From CAYPNP01 sp964412195 (GTDB lineage: Bacteria > Acidobacteriota > JAAYUB01), in the NCBI GenBank assembly GCA_964412195.1, contig CAYPNP010000005.1, positions 124,001-188,000 on the forward strand: a stretch of 64,000 nucleotides of DNA, written 5' to 3'. The position numbers and the translations under genes were made by a program. Under the pieces are notes generated by a model. The model saw only the letters and a program-made list of their open reading frames with translations. It had not been told where the DNA came from and searched no databases. Shown here piece by piece: positions 45,996 to 55,407 of this stretch (position 1 is its first letter; every line of letters begins with the position of its first letter).

Positions 45996-47054
45996 TCACG
46001 CCTTGATTTCCATTTCCAGCTCGATCTCGTCGCGGATGGGAATGCCCAAATGGCCGGTCTCCGGGATCGCCGCTTTCAACGCCCGGGATTCCGCGATGGC
46101 GTCCCGGTGGACCGCGGCCAGCCGGAAGCCGATCCGCTGGTAGAAGGCCAGGGCCTCGGTGTTGTCGTTGGTGGTGACCAGCCAGAGGCGCCGGCAACCG
46201 GCCCCGGCGGCGGCGGCGCGCACGGCCTCCACCAGGCGCCGGCCGAGCCCGAGCCGGGGCGCTAAGCTGTTGAGGGTGACCAGCTCGCATCCGTCTCCCC
46301 GGATCTCGTAAGTCGCCAGCCCGTGGGGCTCTCCGGCGATCAGCGCCACGAACCCGGGCAGGTCGGCGGGGCGGTGCAGCCGGCCCCGGCTGACCACCTC
46401 CTCGCCGCACCAGTGCTCCCGGAGAAGTGACCGGATCCAGACCCGGTCGGCCGCTTCCACGGGCCGGACCAGGGACTGGTCGGCCAGGATTGGTGCCGCC
46501 GGCCGGCGCAGGGCCCGCCAATCCTCCCCCAGCAGACCGTAGCACTCCTCGTCGGCCACACGGCCGGCCCGGCGCTGGGCCTGCCGGTTCCGCCCTTCAA
46601 AAATCATGCCGAGCTTCCGCATCACCCGGCCGGAGGCGGGATTGTGCCGAAAGTAGCGGGCGTAGATCCTCCGCAGACCCAGGGTTTCGAAACCGAATGC
46701 CACCACCGCTCCGGCGGCCTCGGTGGCGTAGCCCTGGTTCCAGTAAGGGATGCCCAGCCAGTAGCCCAGCTCGGCCGTGCCGTTCTCCCGGTCGGCCATG
46801 AGGCTGATCCCTCCCATCAGGGTGCCCTCGGGGCGCCGGGTGATGGCGTAGATGAAGGAGGAGCCCTCGGCAAGACCGGCGGCATGGGTGGCGATCCAGG
46901 CCTCCGCTGCCCCGTCGGGATAGGGGTAGGGGATGTGGATGGTCATCAGGGCCACTTCGGGCTGGCCGGCGAGCTTCTGGACATCGGGCGCATCGGCCAT
47001 CTCGAAGGGGCGCAGGATCAGGCGTTCAGTCTGGAGGACGGGCAGGTTTTCCAT
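45996..47054 (-). CDS. Fused double GNAT acetyltransferase
   Basis: The 352-aa protein (start 'MENLPVLQTERLILRPF' at 47054) has two acetyltransferase folds. The first (residues 1-175) is of the RimJ/RimL type: 'ELGYWLGIPYWNQGYATEAAGAVVAFGFETLGLRRIYARYFRHNPASGRVMRKLGM'. The second (190-345) is a general GNAT: 'LNSLAPRLGLGRRLVEAVRAAAAGAGCRRLWLVTTNDNTEALAFYQRIGF'. Both keep the Gly-rich CoA loop. Targets are unknown. Confidence 0.9.
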   Translation of the reverse strand: MENLPVLQTERLILRPFEMADAPDVQKLAGQPEVALMTIHIPYPYPDGAAEAWIATHAAGLAEGSSFIYAITRRPEGTLMGGISLMADRENGTAELGYWLGIPYWNQGYATEAAGAVVAFGFETLGLRRIYARYFRHNPASGRVMRKLGMIFEGRNRQAQRRAGRVADEECYGLLGEDWRALRRPAAPILADQSLVRPVEAADRVWIRSLLREHWCGEEVVSRGRLHRPADLPGFVALIAGEPHGLATYEIRGDGCELVTLNSLAPRLGLGRRLVEAVRAAAAGAGCRRLWLVTTNDNTEALAFYQRIGFRLAAVHRDAIAESRALKAAIPETGHLGIPIRDEIELEMEIKA

Positions 47055-47239
47055 GGCGTCTTCCGGATACCGGGATTTCCGTGTTGTTTCCCATTCTATC
47101 GCATCCCAGGCAGGCTTCAATCCAATTCTCCCGGGTCAGGGCAGGGTAGTCGCCGGATCGGATCAGCGGTCGAGCGAATCCCCGGCCGCCGGAATCCATC
47201 TGACGAGGCAGCGATTACCAATCCGCCGGGAGGTGATTC

Positions 47240-47992
47240 ATGGAACCATCCGCCAGGCCTTGCCCTGCCATCCAGTGGGAGATCGGCACCGCGGATCCCG
47301 AGACGCTGCGCCGGTTTTACGGAGAGGCTTTCGGCTGGAAGATGCATGTCATCCCAACCGGCGCCTACACCATGATCGCCAGCAAGGGGGAGTCCGGGCT
47401 CGGCGGGGGATTTGCCGACACGCGCGGCGGATTTCCGGACTATGTCACGGTCTACGTCGAGGTGGACGACATCGCCGGCTGCATGAACCGGGCCCCGGAT
47501 TGCGGCGGCAAGAAGCTGATGGGGCCTTTCCAGGCGACGGAGACGCTGACCGTCGGCTTCGTCACCGACCCCGACGAGATCATGGTCGGCCTGATGCGGT
47601 TCAGCGGTCCCCTCCAGATGCCGCCCGGTTTTCTGGACGATCCCGTGACCTGCCCGGTGGTGGGATTCGAGGTCCGCTGCCGGAACGTGGCCCGCAGCGC
47701 CGCTTTTTACCAGGGCTTGTTCGGATGGCCCGTCGCGTTCCATCCGGCCGGCCGCCGGTCGAAAGCGTCGGCGGTGTTTCCCTCGGGTCCGAAGGCAGAT
47801 TTCATTCCCCTCGCGGAAGGTGAGCCGCCCGGCATCCGTTTCGTGGTACGGACTCCGGACCTGGCGGCCACCTCCGGAAGCGTCGCCCGCCACGGGGGGA
47901 ACCTGATTCCTGCACCGGCCGGTTCCCGCGCCGACGCGCCGGTTCTCTTCGCCGACCCCGGCGGGCATGTGGCCAGCCTGTCGGCGGAATAA
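47240..47992 (+). CDS. Two-domain VOC (glyoxalase-like) protein
   Basis: The 250-aa protein has two VOC modules. The first begins 'IQWEIGTADPETLRRFYGEAFGWKM' and the second 'VVGFEVRCRNVARSAAFYQGLFGWPV'; both end in a 'D..G' strand ('FVTDPDEIMVGLM', 'LFADPGGHVASL'). GGGAGGTGATTC precedes the ATG. The function could be glyoxalase, dioxygenase or resistance; no deciding residue was identified. Confidence 0.85.
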   Translation: MEPSARPCPAIQWEIGTADPETLRRFYGEAFGWKMHVIPTGAYTMIASKGESGLGGGFADTRGGFPDYVTVYVEVDDIAGCMNRAPDCGGKKLMGPFQATETLTVGFVTDPDEIMVGLMRFSGPLQMPPGFLDDPVTCPVVGFEVRCRNVARSAAFYQGLFGWPVAFHPAGRRSKASAVFPSGPKADFIPLAEGEPPGIRFVVRTPDLAATSGSVARHGGNLIPAPAGSRADAPVLFADPGGHVASLSAE

Positions 47993-48094
47993 CCGTCCGG
48001 GCCATTCCGGCCTTCCAACCGGCCCTCGTTCCATCCGGGGGCCCCATGTTCCATCGCCGGTCCCCTCGAAGCTTCCCGAATCAATCGCCCTCTC

Positions 48095-48134
48095 CCGACA
48101 CGCAGTATCCGTTGTTGTATAATTGGAGCCAATT
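48095..48134 (+). promoter_or_regulatory. norZ promoter with palindromic operator
   Basis: CCGACA (48095-48100), 17 bp, TATAAT (48118-48123). The palindrome AATTGGAGCCAATT (48121-48134) overlaps the -10 box, so a bound repressor would block the polymerase. It does not match the NorR, DNR/FNR or NsrR consensus that I know. Confidence 0.6.
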
Positions 48135-48209
48135 GGGTAATTGTCATAACCGACACGGATGGTGCATTCGGACAGGACATCGATGCAATACGAAGGGAGG
48201 AAGGCCATC

Positions 48210-50489
48210 ATGTCACTCGAACGTCTGAAGTGGATCGCGATCGTTTCGTTCGTGGTTTCCCTGGGGGCCCTGCTCGTGGGCGGCTTCCTGGCCAAGGACC
48301 GGCTCCCGCCGTACCCCGGGCAGGTGGTCGGCCCGGACGGCCAGGTGCTGTTCCGCAAGGCGGACATCCTGGCCGGACAGGATGTCTACCAGCGCTACGG
48401 GCTGATGGACCACGGCAGCGTCTGGGGGCACGGTTCGCAGCGGGGCATGGAGTTCTCCGCCGTCTCCCTGCACCGGATGGGCCAGGTGGTCAGCGCCGCC
48501 CTGGCCCGGCAGGAGTTCGGGAAACTCCCGGATGACCTTGACCGGCTCCAGAAGAAAATACTGGAAGTCCGGACAGCCAGCGAGCTCAAGGAGAATCGGT
48601 ACGATCCTTCCACGGACACCCTGACGCTGACCGCCGCCCAGGTCGACGCGCTGCACAATCTCCAGGCATTCTGGGAAACGACGTTCCGAGATGGAGAAAG
48701 CTTCTACGGCTTTCTCCCCGGGACCGTGGCCACCGCGGAGGAGAGGCTGCAGATCGCCCGGTTCTTTTTCTGGACCGCCTGGGTGACGGTGGCCAACCGG
48801 CCGGGAGAGGAACACTCCTATACCAACAACTGGCCCGCCGACCGGAGCGTGGGCAACACTCCGACGGCCGAAACCTACCTGTGGTCGATCGCCGGAATTT
48901 TCTCCCTCTTCGTTGTGCTGGGAGCGTTCGTGTACTGGATCCATTACTACGGCCTCTGGTACGGGCCGGCGAAAGGGGTGCCGCTGTCGGAAAAACTGCT
49001 GGACCTGCCCCTGACGCCCAGCCAGCTCCGGGCCGCCAAGTACTTCCTCGTGGTCATCCTGCTGCTTTTGCTGCAGACCAGCTTCGGGGGCCTGTTGGCG
49101 CACTACACGGTCCACCCGGGCACTTTCTATTTCCCGATCATCGCCAAGATCATCCCGTACAGCTGGGCCAAGTCCTGGCACCTCCAGCTGGCCATCTTCT
49201 GGATCGCCACGACGTGGGTGGCATCCGCCATCTACCTGGCCCCCATCGTGGGCGGCTCCGAACCCAAGAGGCAGGGATTGCTGGTCCAGGTGCTGTTTGC
49301 GGCGATCCTGGTGGTGGCCGTGGGCAGCCTGGCCGGTGAGATCGCCGGGATCAAGGGGCTGCTGGGCAAATGGTGGTTCTGGATCGGCCACCAGGGCTGG
49401 GAGTACATCGAACTGGGCCGACTGTGGCAGATCCTGCTGCTGCTCGGCCTGGTCGCCTGGCTGCTGATCGTCTACCGGGCGGTGGGACGACACCTGTTTG
49501 AGAAGCAGGGCGGGGAATTCAGCGGACTGGTCGCCTTCTACACCTTCAGCGCCATCCTGGTGGTGGGTTTCTTCGCCTTCGGCCTGTTCTACGGGCAGGG
49601 CTCCCACCTGACGATGGCCGACTACTGGCGCTGGTTCGTGGTGCACATTTGGGTGGAGAGCATCTTCGAGTTCTTCGGGGTGGCCGTCATCTCCCTGCTC
49701 CTGGTCGCCATGGGCCTGGCTTCCGCCCGGGACGCCCTGATCGTGGCCTATTTCACCGCCGCCATCGTCTTCGTGTCCGGCATCCTCGGCACGGCGCACC
49801 ACTACTTCTGGTACGGCGGGCCGTCGTTCTGGCTGGGCGTGGGCTCGGTCTTCTCCTCCATGGAGCCCGTGCCGCTCTTCGGCCTCGTGGTCCGGGGCCT
49901 GATGGAATACCGCGAGACCGTCAAGCAGGGGCGGGAATACCCCTACCGCTGGCCGATGTATTTCCTGGTGGCCTCCTCGTTCTGGAATTTCCTGGGCGCG
50001 GGCGTGTTCGGCTTCCTGATCAACCTGCCCATCGTCAACTATTACGAGCACGGCACCTACCTGACCATGAACCACGGCCACGGCGCCCTGTTCGGGGTGT
50101 ACGGGATGCTCTCGATCGCCCTGCTGCTGTTCTCGTGGCGCGGCCTGGTGGACAAGGCGTACTGGAACGACCGCCTGCTGAAAGTCTCCTTCTGGTGCTT
50201 CAACGGGGGGCTGCTGCTGATGACCCTTGGGACGCTCCTGCCGGTGGGGATCGCCCAGGCCTGGATCAGCTACCGCGAGGGCCTGTGGGTGGCCCGGGAC
50301 GCTTCCTTCTTCGAGGGCGGATTCGTCAGCCTGGTCGGTTCGCTGCGGATGATCCCGGACACCGTCATCATCGTCGGCGGGGTGCTGCCGCTGGCCTGGT
50401 TTCTGTTCCGGACCTTTCCGAAGCTCAAGCCGCAGGGGATCCGGGAGGAAGAGCCCATCTGGGAGCGGCCGGATTTCAAGAATTCCTGA
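48210..50489 (+). CDS. norZ: Quinol-dependent nitric oxide reductase (qNOR)
   Basis: The 759-aa protein starts at ATG 48210, with GGGAGGAAG upstream. The N-terminal quinol-binding extension (residues 1-220, 'DILAGQDVYQRYGLMDHGSVWGHGSQRG') lacks a CxxCH haem motif, as in qNOR. The catalytic part has about 12 TM helices with haem and FeB His in 'KSWHLQLAIFWIATTWVAS', 'VHIWVESIFEFFGVAVIS', 'GTAHHYFWYGGP' and 'NHGHGALFGVYGM'. The Glu near FeB is in 'VESIFEFF'. It reduces 2 NO to N2O using quinol, without proton pumping. No other denitrification gene is adjacent, so detoxification is likely. Confidence 0.96.
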   Translation: MSLERLKWIAIVSFVVSLGALLVGGFLAKDRLPPYPGQVVGPDGQVLFRKADILAGQDVYQRYGLMDHGSVWGHGSQRGMEFSAVSLHRMGQVVSAALARQEFGKLPDDLDRLQKKILEVRTASELKENRYDPSTDTLTLTAAQVDALHNLQAFWETTFRDGESFYGFLPGTVATAEERLQIARFFFWTAWVTVANRPGEEHSYTNNWPADRSVGNTPTAETYLWSIAGIFSLFVVLGAFVYWIHYYGLWYGPAKGVPLSEKLLDLPLTPSQLRAAKYFLVVILLLLLQTSFGGLLAHYTVHPGTFYFPIIAKIIPYSWAKSWHLQLAIFWIATTWVASAIYLAPIVGGSEPKRQGLLVQVLFAAILVVAVGSLAGEIAGIKGLLGKWWFWIGHQGWEYIELGRLWQILLLLGLVAWLLIVYRAVGRHLFEKQGGEFSGLVAFYTFSAILVVGFFAFGLFYGQGSHLTMADYWRWFVVHIWVESIFEFFGVAVISLLLVAMGLASARDALIVAYFTAAIVFVSGILGTAHHYFWYGGPSFWLGVGSVFSSMEPVPLFGLVVRGLMEYRETVKQGREYPYRWPMYFLVASSFWNFLGAGVFGFLINLPIVNYYEHGTYLTMNHGHGALFGVYGMLSIALLLFSWRGLVDKAYWNDRLLKVSFWCFNGGLLLMTLGTLLPVGIAQAWISYREGLWVARDASFFEGGFVSLVGSLRMIPDTVIIVGGVLPLAWFLFRTFPKLKPQGIREEEPIWERPDFKNS

Positions 50490-50501
50490 GGAGAAACCGG
50501 C

Positions 50502-51050
50502 TCAGCTGGTGAAGAGGCGCTTGATCCGGTCGATGAGCGGGGCGGAAGCGTCGGCGCCTGGCGCCGGCGCGGCCGCCGGCCTGGGAGGCGGCGCGTCCTC
50601 CATGAACACCGGCGGGGACAGCTCGAAGCCGGTCAGGCTCTTCAGGGCGGGGAACAGCACCCGGGTCGCGTAGGGGCGCTGGTAGTCGGCGTTCGGGCTG
50701 ACGTAGATGTAGATCTCCTTCAGGTAATAGTTCCGGCTGAAGGAAGTGTAGGGGATCGAAACGATCTTCATGGCGCCGGTCAGGGCCCCCTGCAGCTTCT
50801 CCCACTCGATGGCGGAGATCCACTCGTCGGCGGCTTTCCAGTCCCCCGCGCCGGGAGTGTCCAGGATGAAGAGCAGGGAGAAGTATCTCGATTCCGCCTC
50901 CCCCTCGCGCAGGCGGGACATCTTGCAGATCCCCGGGAGCGGGTGTCGACCCGGCGTCAGGCACTGGAAATCGAAGTAGCCGAGCAGCTGCTCGTGGCGA
51001 AAGAGGTCGGCGAACTCCTTGTCCAGGTCAATGATCTTCCCTTTTTCCAT
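50502..51050 (-). CDS. Protein of unknown function, 182 aa
   Basis: The protein begins 'MEKGKIIDLDKEFADLFRHEQLLGYFDFQC'. The core is alpha/beta with aromatic-rich strands ('YFSLLFILDTPG', 'RNYYLKEIYIYVSPNADYQRPYATRVLF'). A Pro/Ala-rich linker (residues 152-168) leads to a basic end (RIKRLFTS). There is no signal or TM. Family not recognised. It converges on norZ with a 12-bp gap. Confidence 0.75.
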   Translation of the reverse strand: MEKGKIIDLDKEFADLFRHEQLLGYFDFQCLTPGRHPLPGICKMSRLREGEAESRYFSLLFILDTPGAGDWKAADEWISAIEWEKLQGALTGAMKIVSIPYTSFSRNYYLKEIYIYVSPNADYQRPYATRVLFPALKSLTGFELSPPVFMEDAPPPRPAAAPAPGADASAPLIDRIKRLFTS

Positions 51051-51115
51051 GGATGCTCCTCGGCGCCGAGTTTGGCTTCACAATAGGGGAGGGATCCTCC
51101 GCCTGTCAAGGGATT

Positions 51116-52930
51116 TTACTGGTAGTACCGGGCTTGGGCAGTGTACATGGCGGCATACGTGCCTCCGGCCGACATCAGCTCGGCGTGGCTGCCGCTTTCG
51201 ATCAGGCGGCCTCCCTCCAGGACGAAGATCCGGTCGGCGAGTCGCACCGTGGAGAAACGGTGGCTGATCAGGATCGCCGTGCGGCCCGAGGCCAAGGTCC
51301 GGAACGCCTCGAACACCCGGGACTCCGCCACGGCATCCAGGGCGCTGGTGGGCTCGTCGAGGACGATGATGGGAGTGTTCCGCAGGAACGCCCGCGCCAG
51401 GGCCAGCTTCTGCCACTCGCCGACGCTCAGCTCGTGGCCTTGTTCGAACCAGTGTCCGAGCACCGTGTCGTACCCGTCCGGAAGCCGGCCGATCAGCGAG
51501 TCGGCCCCGGCCTGGACGGCCGCCGCGGCGATCCGGGAGTCGGCCGGGTCCAGCTGCGCCGCGCCCAGCCAGATGTTCTCCCGCGCCGTCAGGCTGTACT
51601 GGACGTAGTCCTGGAAGACGACGCTGACGGCCTGCCGGAGGTCGCTGACCCGGAATTTCCGCAGGTCGATGCCGTCCAGGAGGATCCGGCCGGCGGCAGG
51701 ATCGTAGAGGCGGCACAGCAGCTTGACCAGGGTCGTTTTGCCCGACCCGTTGGCGCCCACCAGGGCGACCACCTCGCCCGGGTGGATTTGGAAAGAGAGG
51801 CCATCCAGCACCGGGCGCGGTTCCGCGTGATAGCGGAATGAGACATCCTCGAATACGATGCCGCGGCTCAAGGGGCGGGGCACCGGGACGGGCCGGCCGG
51901 GATCGGTCACGGTCGGCTGCAAGGCCATGAACTCAAAATAGTTGGAGAGGAACAAGTTGTCCTCGTACAAGCCCGCCATGCTGCCGAGGGTGTCCTGCAG
52001 GGCGCCAAGTCCCCGCTGGATGGCCGCCAGGTACATCACCAGATCGCCCAGGGAGATGGTGCCGTCCACGGCGGCCAGCGCAATCACGGCGAAGGAGCCG
52101 AACACGGCGGCGGTGCCCAGGAGCTGGGCGGCCAGATCGGACAGCGAGCGCCGGAACCCGAGGGACAGGCGCTCCTGCCTCAGGCAGTCCCGGATCGAGC
52201 GGTAGCGCTCGCGGAACAGCCCGCTGAGATCGAACAGGCGCAGCTCCTTGGCGGCACCGCCATCGGTCAGGAGCCAGTGGTAATACCAGGCTTTCCGCTC
52301 CACCTCCGTCCGCCGGCGGCGCCAGTGGAACAGCCGGTCCGAGTGTTTCACCCGGAGGACGATCCCAGGCAGGCTGACCAGCAGGAGAACGGCCGCCACC
52401 CACCAGCGGAAGTGGACCAGCAGGCCGATCATGGCCGCCAAGGTCAGGGCGCTCTGGCAGAGCCGGAGCAATCCTTCCACGATCCGGGCCGGCCGGTAGG
52501 GCGCCTCCTGCTGGGCGCGATGCAGCTTGTCGTAGAAACGGGGGTCCTCGTAATATCCCAGGTCCACTTCCACGGACCGGGCATGCAGGTCGTCCGCCAC
52601 ATGGTCGGTGACGGCTTCCACCTGGGCTTCCCGGACCAGGCTGGCCGCCGACCGGCAGCCCGCCGCCAGGATGGACGCAGCCCCCGCCAGGGCCACCCAC
52701 AAGAGGACATTGGCGGCGACGGAGGGCCCGCCTGCCGCCAGCCCCGCCGTCACCGCGTCCACCACGCGCTTGATCAGGTAGATGGTCAGGAGCGGCAGCA
52801 GCCCTTCGCTGAAAGCGAGGCCCAGGCTCGAGAGCATCCAGCCGGGCGCGGCGGACCAGACGACCTTCAGCGCCCAATCCAGGCGCAAGGCCAGCCGGAT
52901 CTTCTCGGAAAGGCTCTGGTGCGCGCGCAT
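51116..52930 (-). CDS. ABC exporter, fused membrane and ATPase domains
   Basis: The 604-aa half-transporter has six TM helices in residues 20-330 and an ATPase in 350-600. Walker A is 'VALVGANGSGKTTLVKLL', the Q-loop is 'VSVVFQDYVQYSL', Walker B is 'PIIVLDEPTSALDA' and the switch His is in 'ILISHRFSTVR'. The signature motif is 'LSVGEWQKLALARAF' in place of LSGGQ. It would export a lipid, drug or peptide as a homodimer. Neighbours give no substrate. Confidence 0.92.
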   Translation of the reverse strand: MRAHQSLSEKIRLALRLDWALKVVWSAAPGWMLSSLGLAFSEGLLPLLTIYLIKRVVDAVTAGLAAGGPSVAANVLLWVALAGAASILAAGCRSAASLVREAQVEAVTDHVADDLHARSVEVDLGYYEDPRFYDKLHRAQQEAPYRPARIVEGLLRLCQSALTLAAMIGLLVHFRWWVAAVLLLVSLPGIVLRVKHSDRLFHWRRRRTEVERKAWYYHWLLTDGGAAKELRLFDLSGLFRERYRSIRDCLRQERLSLGFRRSLSDLAAQLLGTAAVFGSFAVIALAAVDGTISLGDLVMYLAAIQRGLGALQDTLGSMAGLYEDNLFLSNYFEFMALQPTVTDPGRPVPVPRPLSRGIVFEDVSFRYHAEPRPVLDGLSFQIHPGEVVALVGANGSGKTTLVKLLCRLYDPAAGRILLDGIDLRKFRVSDLRQAVSVVFQDYVQYSLTARENIWLGAAQLDPADSRIAAAAVQAGADSLIGRLPDGYDTVLGHWFEQGHELSVGEWQKLALARAFLRNTPIIVLDEPTSALDAVAESRVFEAFRTLASGRTAILISHRFSTVRLADRIFVLEGGRLIESGSHAELMSAGGTYAAMYTAQARYYQ

Positions 52931-52982
52931 GGGGGGAGTGTACCGGATGGGCCGGGGGAAAGTCCAGCAGTTCGGGGAGAAC

Positions 52983-53150
52983 GGACCATGGACGATAGGC
53001 TATGGACGATGGACCATAGTCGGTGGCCCATCGATCATGGGCAACGGACCATGGACAACGGACCATGGGCTATGGAACCAAGATCTCCGCTTCGGAGCTG
53101 TACTTCATTCCGCCCCATCGTCCATGGTCTATCGTCCATCGTCCATGGTC
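52983..53150. repeat. Inverted pair of heptamer arrays (word GGACCAT/GGACGAT)
   Basis: The left arm (52983-53077) has about 13 units: GGACCAT, GGACGAT, AGGCTAT, GGACGAT, GGACCAT, ... GGACAAC, GGACCAT, GGGCTAT. The right arm (53113-53150) is the inverse (CATCGTCC, ATGGTCT, ATCGTCC, ATCGTCC, ATGGTC). The spacer is about 35 bp. It lies between the ABC exporter start and the VOC stop codon. Confidence 0.9.
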
Positions 53151-53152
53151 TG

Positions 53153-53950
53153 CTACGCCTCGTCTCGATTTTGCCCGTTGGGCTTCAGCACGGCAAAGAC
53201 GCCGCCGGAGGGATCGGTCAGGACGGCGTAACGGCCGATCCCGTCGATATCCCGGGGCGGAGACATCACCCGGCCGCCCAGTTCGACCGCCAGTGTTGCG
53301 GTTCGGTCGACGTCGTCCACACGGATGTACATCATCCAGCCCGCGGGGCAGGGCGCTCCCTCCGGCGGACGACGGACGCCGGCGGCATCTCTTCCATCCT
53401 GCTGGAGTACCCGGTACTCGCCGATGCCGGGCAGGTCCCGCCGGCGGGCGGTCCACCCGAAAACCGCCGTGTAGAATGGCACGGCCTCGTCCGGTTCGGG
53501 AACCACCAGCTCGTTCCAGCACACCGATCCGATGGGATAGGACCCGGCCGGCATCGGCGGGGCATCTCCCCCGAATCGGAAGGGGCTGATGACGGCGCCG
53601 TGGGGGTCCCGCAGCATGGCGAAGCGGCCGACGCCCGGGACGTCGGTCGGAGGTGTCAGAATTTCTCCCCCCAGTTCCGGGATCGCCGCGGCGGCAGTGT
53701 CTACGTCCGGGACCGTGGCATAGGCAATCCATGAGGCGCGGCTCGCCTGGGCGGTGTCCACCTTCCAAAGCCCGCCTACGTCCACACCGCCGTTTTGAAA
53801 AACGGTGTAAGGCCCTTCCGGTCCCATGTCCATGGTGCGGGTGGACCAACCGAAAAGCCGGGTATAGAAAAACGTGGATCCTTCCAAATCCGGAGTCATG
53901 TTCTCGTGCCAGACGAAACGGCCCTGGTCAGAGTATGCGGGGTGGGCCAT
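53153..53950 (-). CDS. Two-domain VOC (glyoxalase-like) protein
   Basis: The 265-aa protein has one VOC unit 'GRFVWHENMTPDLEGSTFFYTRLFGWSTRTM...' and a second 'GSVCWNELVVPEPDEAVPFYTAVFGWTARRR...'. Each closes in 'LRDPHGAVISPF' or 'LTDPSGGVFAVL'. The 'W.E..T.D...A..FY..LFGW' pattern marks the large hydroxylase/glyoxalase VOC subgroup. The stop codon abuts a heptamer array. Confidence 0.87.
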   Translation of the reverse strand: MAHPAYSDQGRFVWHENMTPDLEGSTFFYTRLFGWSTRTMDMGPEGPYTVFQNGGVDVGGLWKVDTAQASRASWIAYATVPDVDTAAAAIPELGGEILTPPTDVPGVGRFAMLRDPHGAVISPFRFGGDAPPMPAGSYPIGSVCWNELVVPEPDEAVPFYTAVFGWTARRRDLPGIGEYRVLQQDGRDAAGVRRPPEGAPCPAGWMMYIRVDDVDRTATLAVELGGRVMSPPRDIDGIGRYAVLTDPSGGVFAVLKPNGQNRDEA

Positions 53951-54069
53951 GGGGATTCCTCCTTTCTTTCACTGGAATCTTGAATTATCCTGACGACAGA
54001 CCGGATTCCGGACGCGCCAGGGACGGCTCCCGCGTTGGATGCCGGACCGGGAAGGAGGGTGCGGCCCCG

Positions 54070-55362
54070 ATGGACATGCCGATCTCAGGCAGAGACTCCG
54101 AAAGGTTGGAGAGACTCCGCCGGGACGCCCAGGCGGTCCTGCAGGCGGCCGTCCGAGCCGTCCGGCCGGACCGGGCCATAGCCGGACATCTCCGGGGCCT
54201 GCCGGCAGCGACCCGATACATCGCCCTGGCGGTGGGCAAGGCGGCCTGGGGCATGGCGCGGGCGGCCCGGGAGATCCTGGGGGACAGGATCCTACGGGGC
54301 ATCGTCATCACCAAGTACGGTCACGCCGGTGGCGCGCTCGAGGGTTTCGAGGTGCGGGAGGCGGGACATCCGGTGCTGGATGAGAACTCGCTGGCGGCGA
54401 CGGAACGCGCGCTGCAGGTCCTGGGGGAGCGTCCCCCCGATGCGGAAGTCCTCCTGCTCCTGTCCGGAGGCGGTTCGGCCCTGTTCGAGTCTCCCCTGCC
54501 GGGCGTCCGTCTCGCGGACCTCCGGGAGATCAACGACCGGCTGCTCCGGGGCGGCGCTTCGATCGTGGAGCTCAACACCGTGCGAAAGCACCTGTCGGCG
54601 GTCAAGGGGGGGCGGCTCGCCGGGCGGTTGTCGCCGACCAAGGTGCTCACGTTGGCGCTTTCCGACGTCTTGGGAGACCGCCTGGACAGCATCGCCTCCG
54701 GACCGGCCTGGCCGGACCCGACCACGTCCGGCGAGGCGCTGGCGGTGTTGGAGCGCTGCGGAATCCAGCCCGCTCCCGCCGTCCTGGACGCCCTGCGGCA
54801 GGAGACCCCCAAGCAGCTCGGGAATGTGGAGGCGCGCATCGTGGGCAGCCTCGCCCGGGCGTGCGAAGAGGCGGTCCTTGCCGCGGAGTCTCTCGGTTAC
54901 CGGGCGCGGGTCCTGACCACGGCCCTGGAAGGGGAGGCGTCGGACGCGGGGAGGGAGCTGGGCGCACTCGCCCGGAAGAACCGCCATGCGCTCAAAACCG
55001 ACGGCTTTCCGCAGGCGCTCATCGCCGGGGGAGAAACAGTGGTGCACGTCCGCGGCGGCGGCCTTGGCGGCCGCAACCAGGAGCTGGCCCTGGCAGCTTC
55101 CGCCGAAATCGAAGGGCTGGGCGGAGTGGTATTCGCCGCTATGGGAACGGACGGCACCGACGGCCCCACCGACGCCGCCGGCGGTTTGGTGGACGGCGGG
55201 ACGGTCCGGCGCCTGGCTGAAAAAGGACTCCATCTCGAAGACTCGCTTCGGGACAACGATGCCTACCACGCCCTTCAGGCCAGCGGCGACCTCCTGGTCA
55301 CCGGACCGACCGGGACGAATGTCAACGATCTGGTGGTGATTCTGATCCGAACCGACCGGTGA
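54070..55362 (+). CDS. Glycerate 2-kinase (GckA/MOFRL family)
   Basis: The 430-aa protein carries an N-terminal DUF4147 domain ('YIALAVGKAAWGMARAAREIL', 'GHPVLDENSLAATERALQVL', 'VLLLLSGGGSALFESPLPG', 'LNTVRKHLSAVKGGRLA', 'LALSDVLGDRLDSIASGPAWPDPTTS') and a C-terminal MOFRL domain ('GGETVVHVRGGGLGGRNQELAL', 'AMGTDGTDGPTDAAGG'). It phosphorylates glycerate to 2-phosphoglycerate. AAGGAGG lies 11 nt before ATG 54070; ATG 54076 is an alternative. Confidence 0.92.
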   Translation: MDMPISGRDSERLERLRRDAQAVLQAAVRAVRPDRAIAGHLRGLPAATRYIALAVGKAAWGMARAAREILGDRILRGIVITKYGHAGGALEGFEVREAGHPVLDENSLAATERALQVLGERPPDAEVLLLLSGGGSALFESPLPGVRLADLREINDRLLRGGASIVELNTVRKHLSAVKGGRLAGRLSPTKVLTLALSDVLGDRLDSIASGPAWPDPTTSGEALAVLERCGIQPAPAVLDALRQETPKQLGNVEARIVGSLARACEEAVLAAESLGYRARVLTTALEGEASDAGRELGALARKNRHALKTDGFPQALIAGGETVVHVRGGGLGGRNQELALAASAEIEGLGGVVFAAMGTDGTDGPTDAAGGLVDGGTVRRLAEKGLHLEDSLRDNDAYHALQASGDLLVTGPTGTNVNDLVVILIRTDR

Positions 55363-55407
55363 CGGGTGACCGAAGGGAGTTTCCGGAAAGGACGGTGCGG
55401 GGGAGCG

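Noticed and set aside
52983..53150. CRISPR array
   Set aside because: Units are 7 bp, contiguous and inverted, with no 25-40-bp repeats or spacers and no cas genes.
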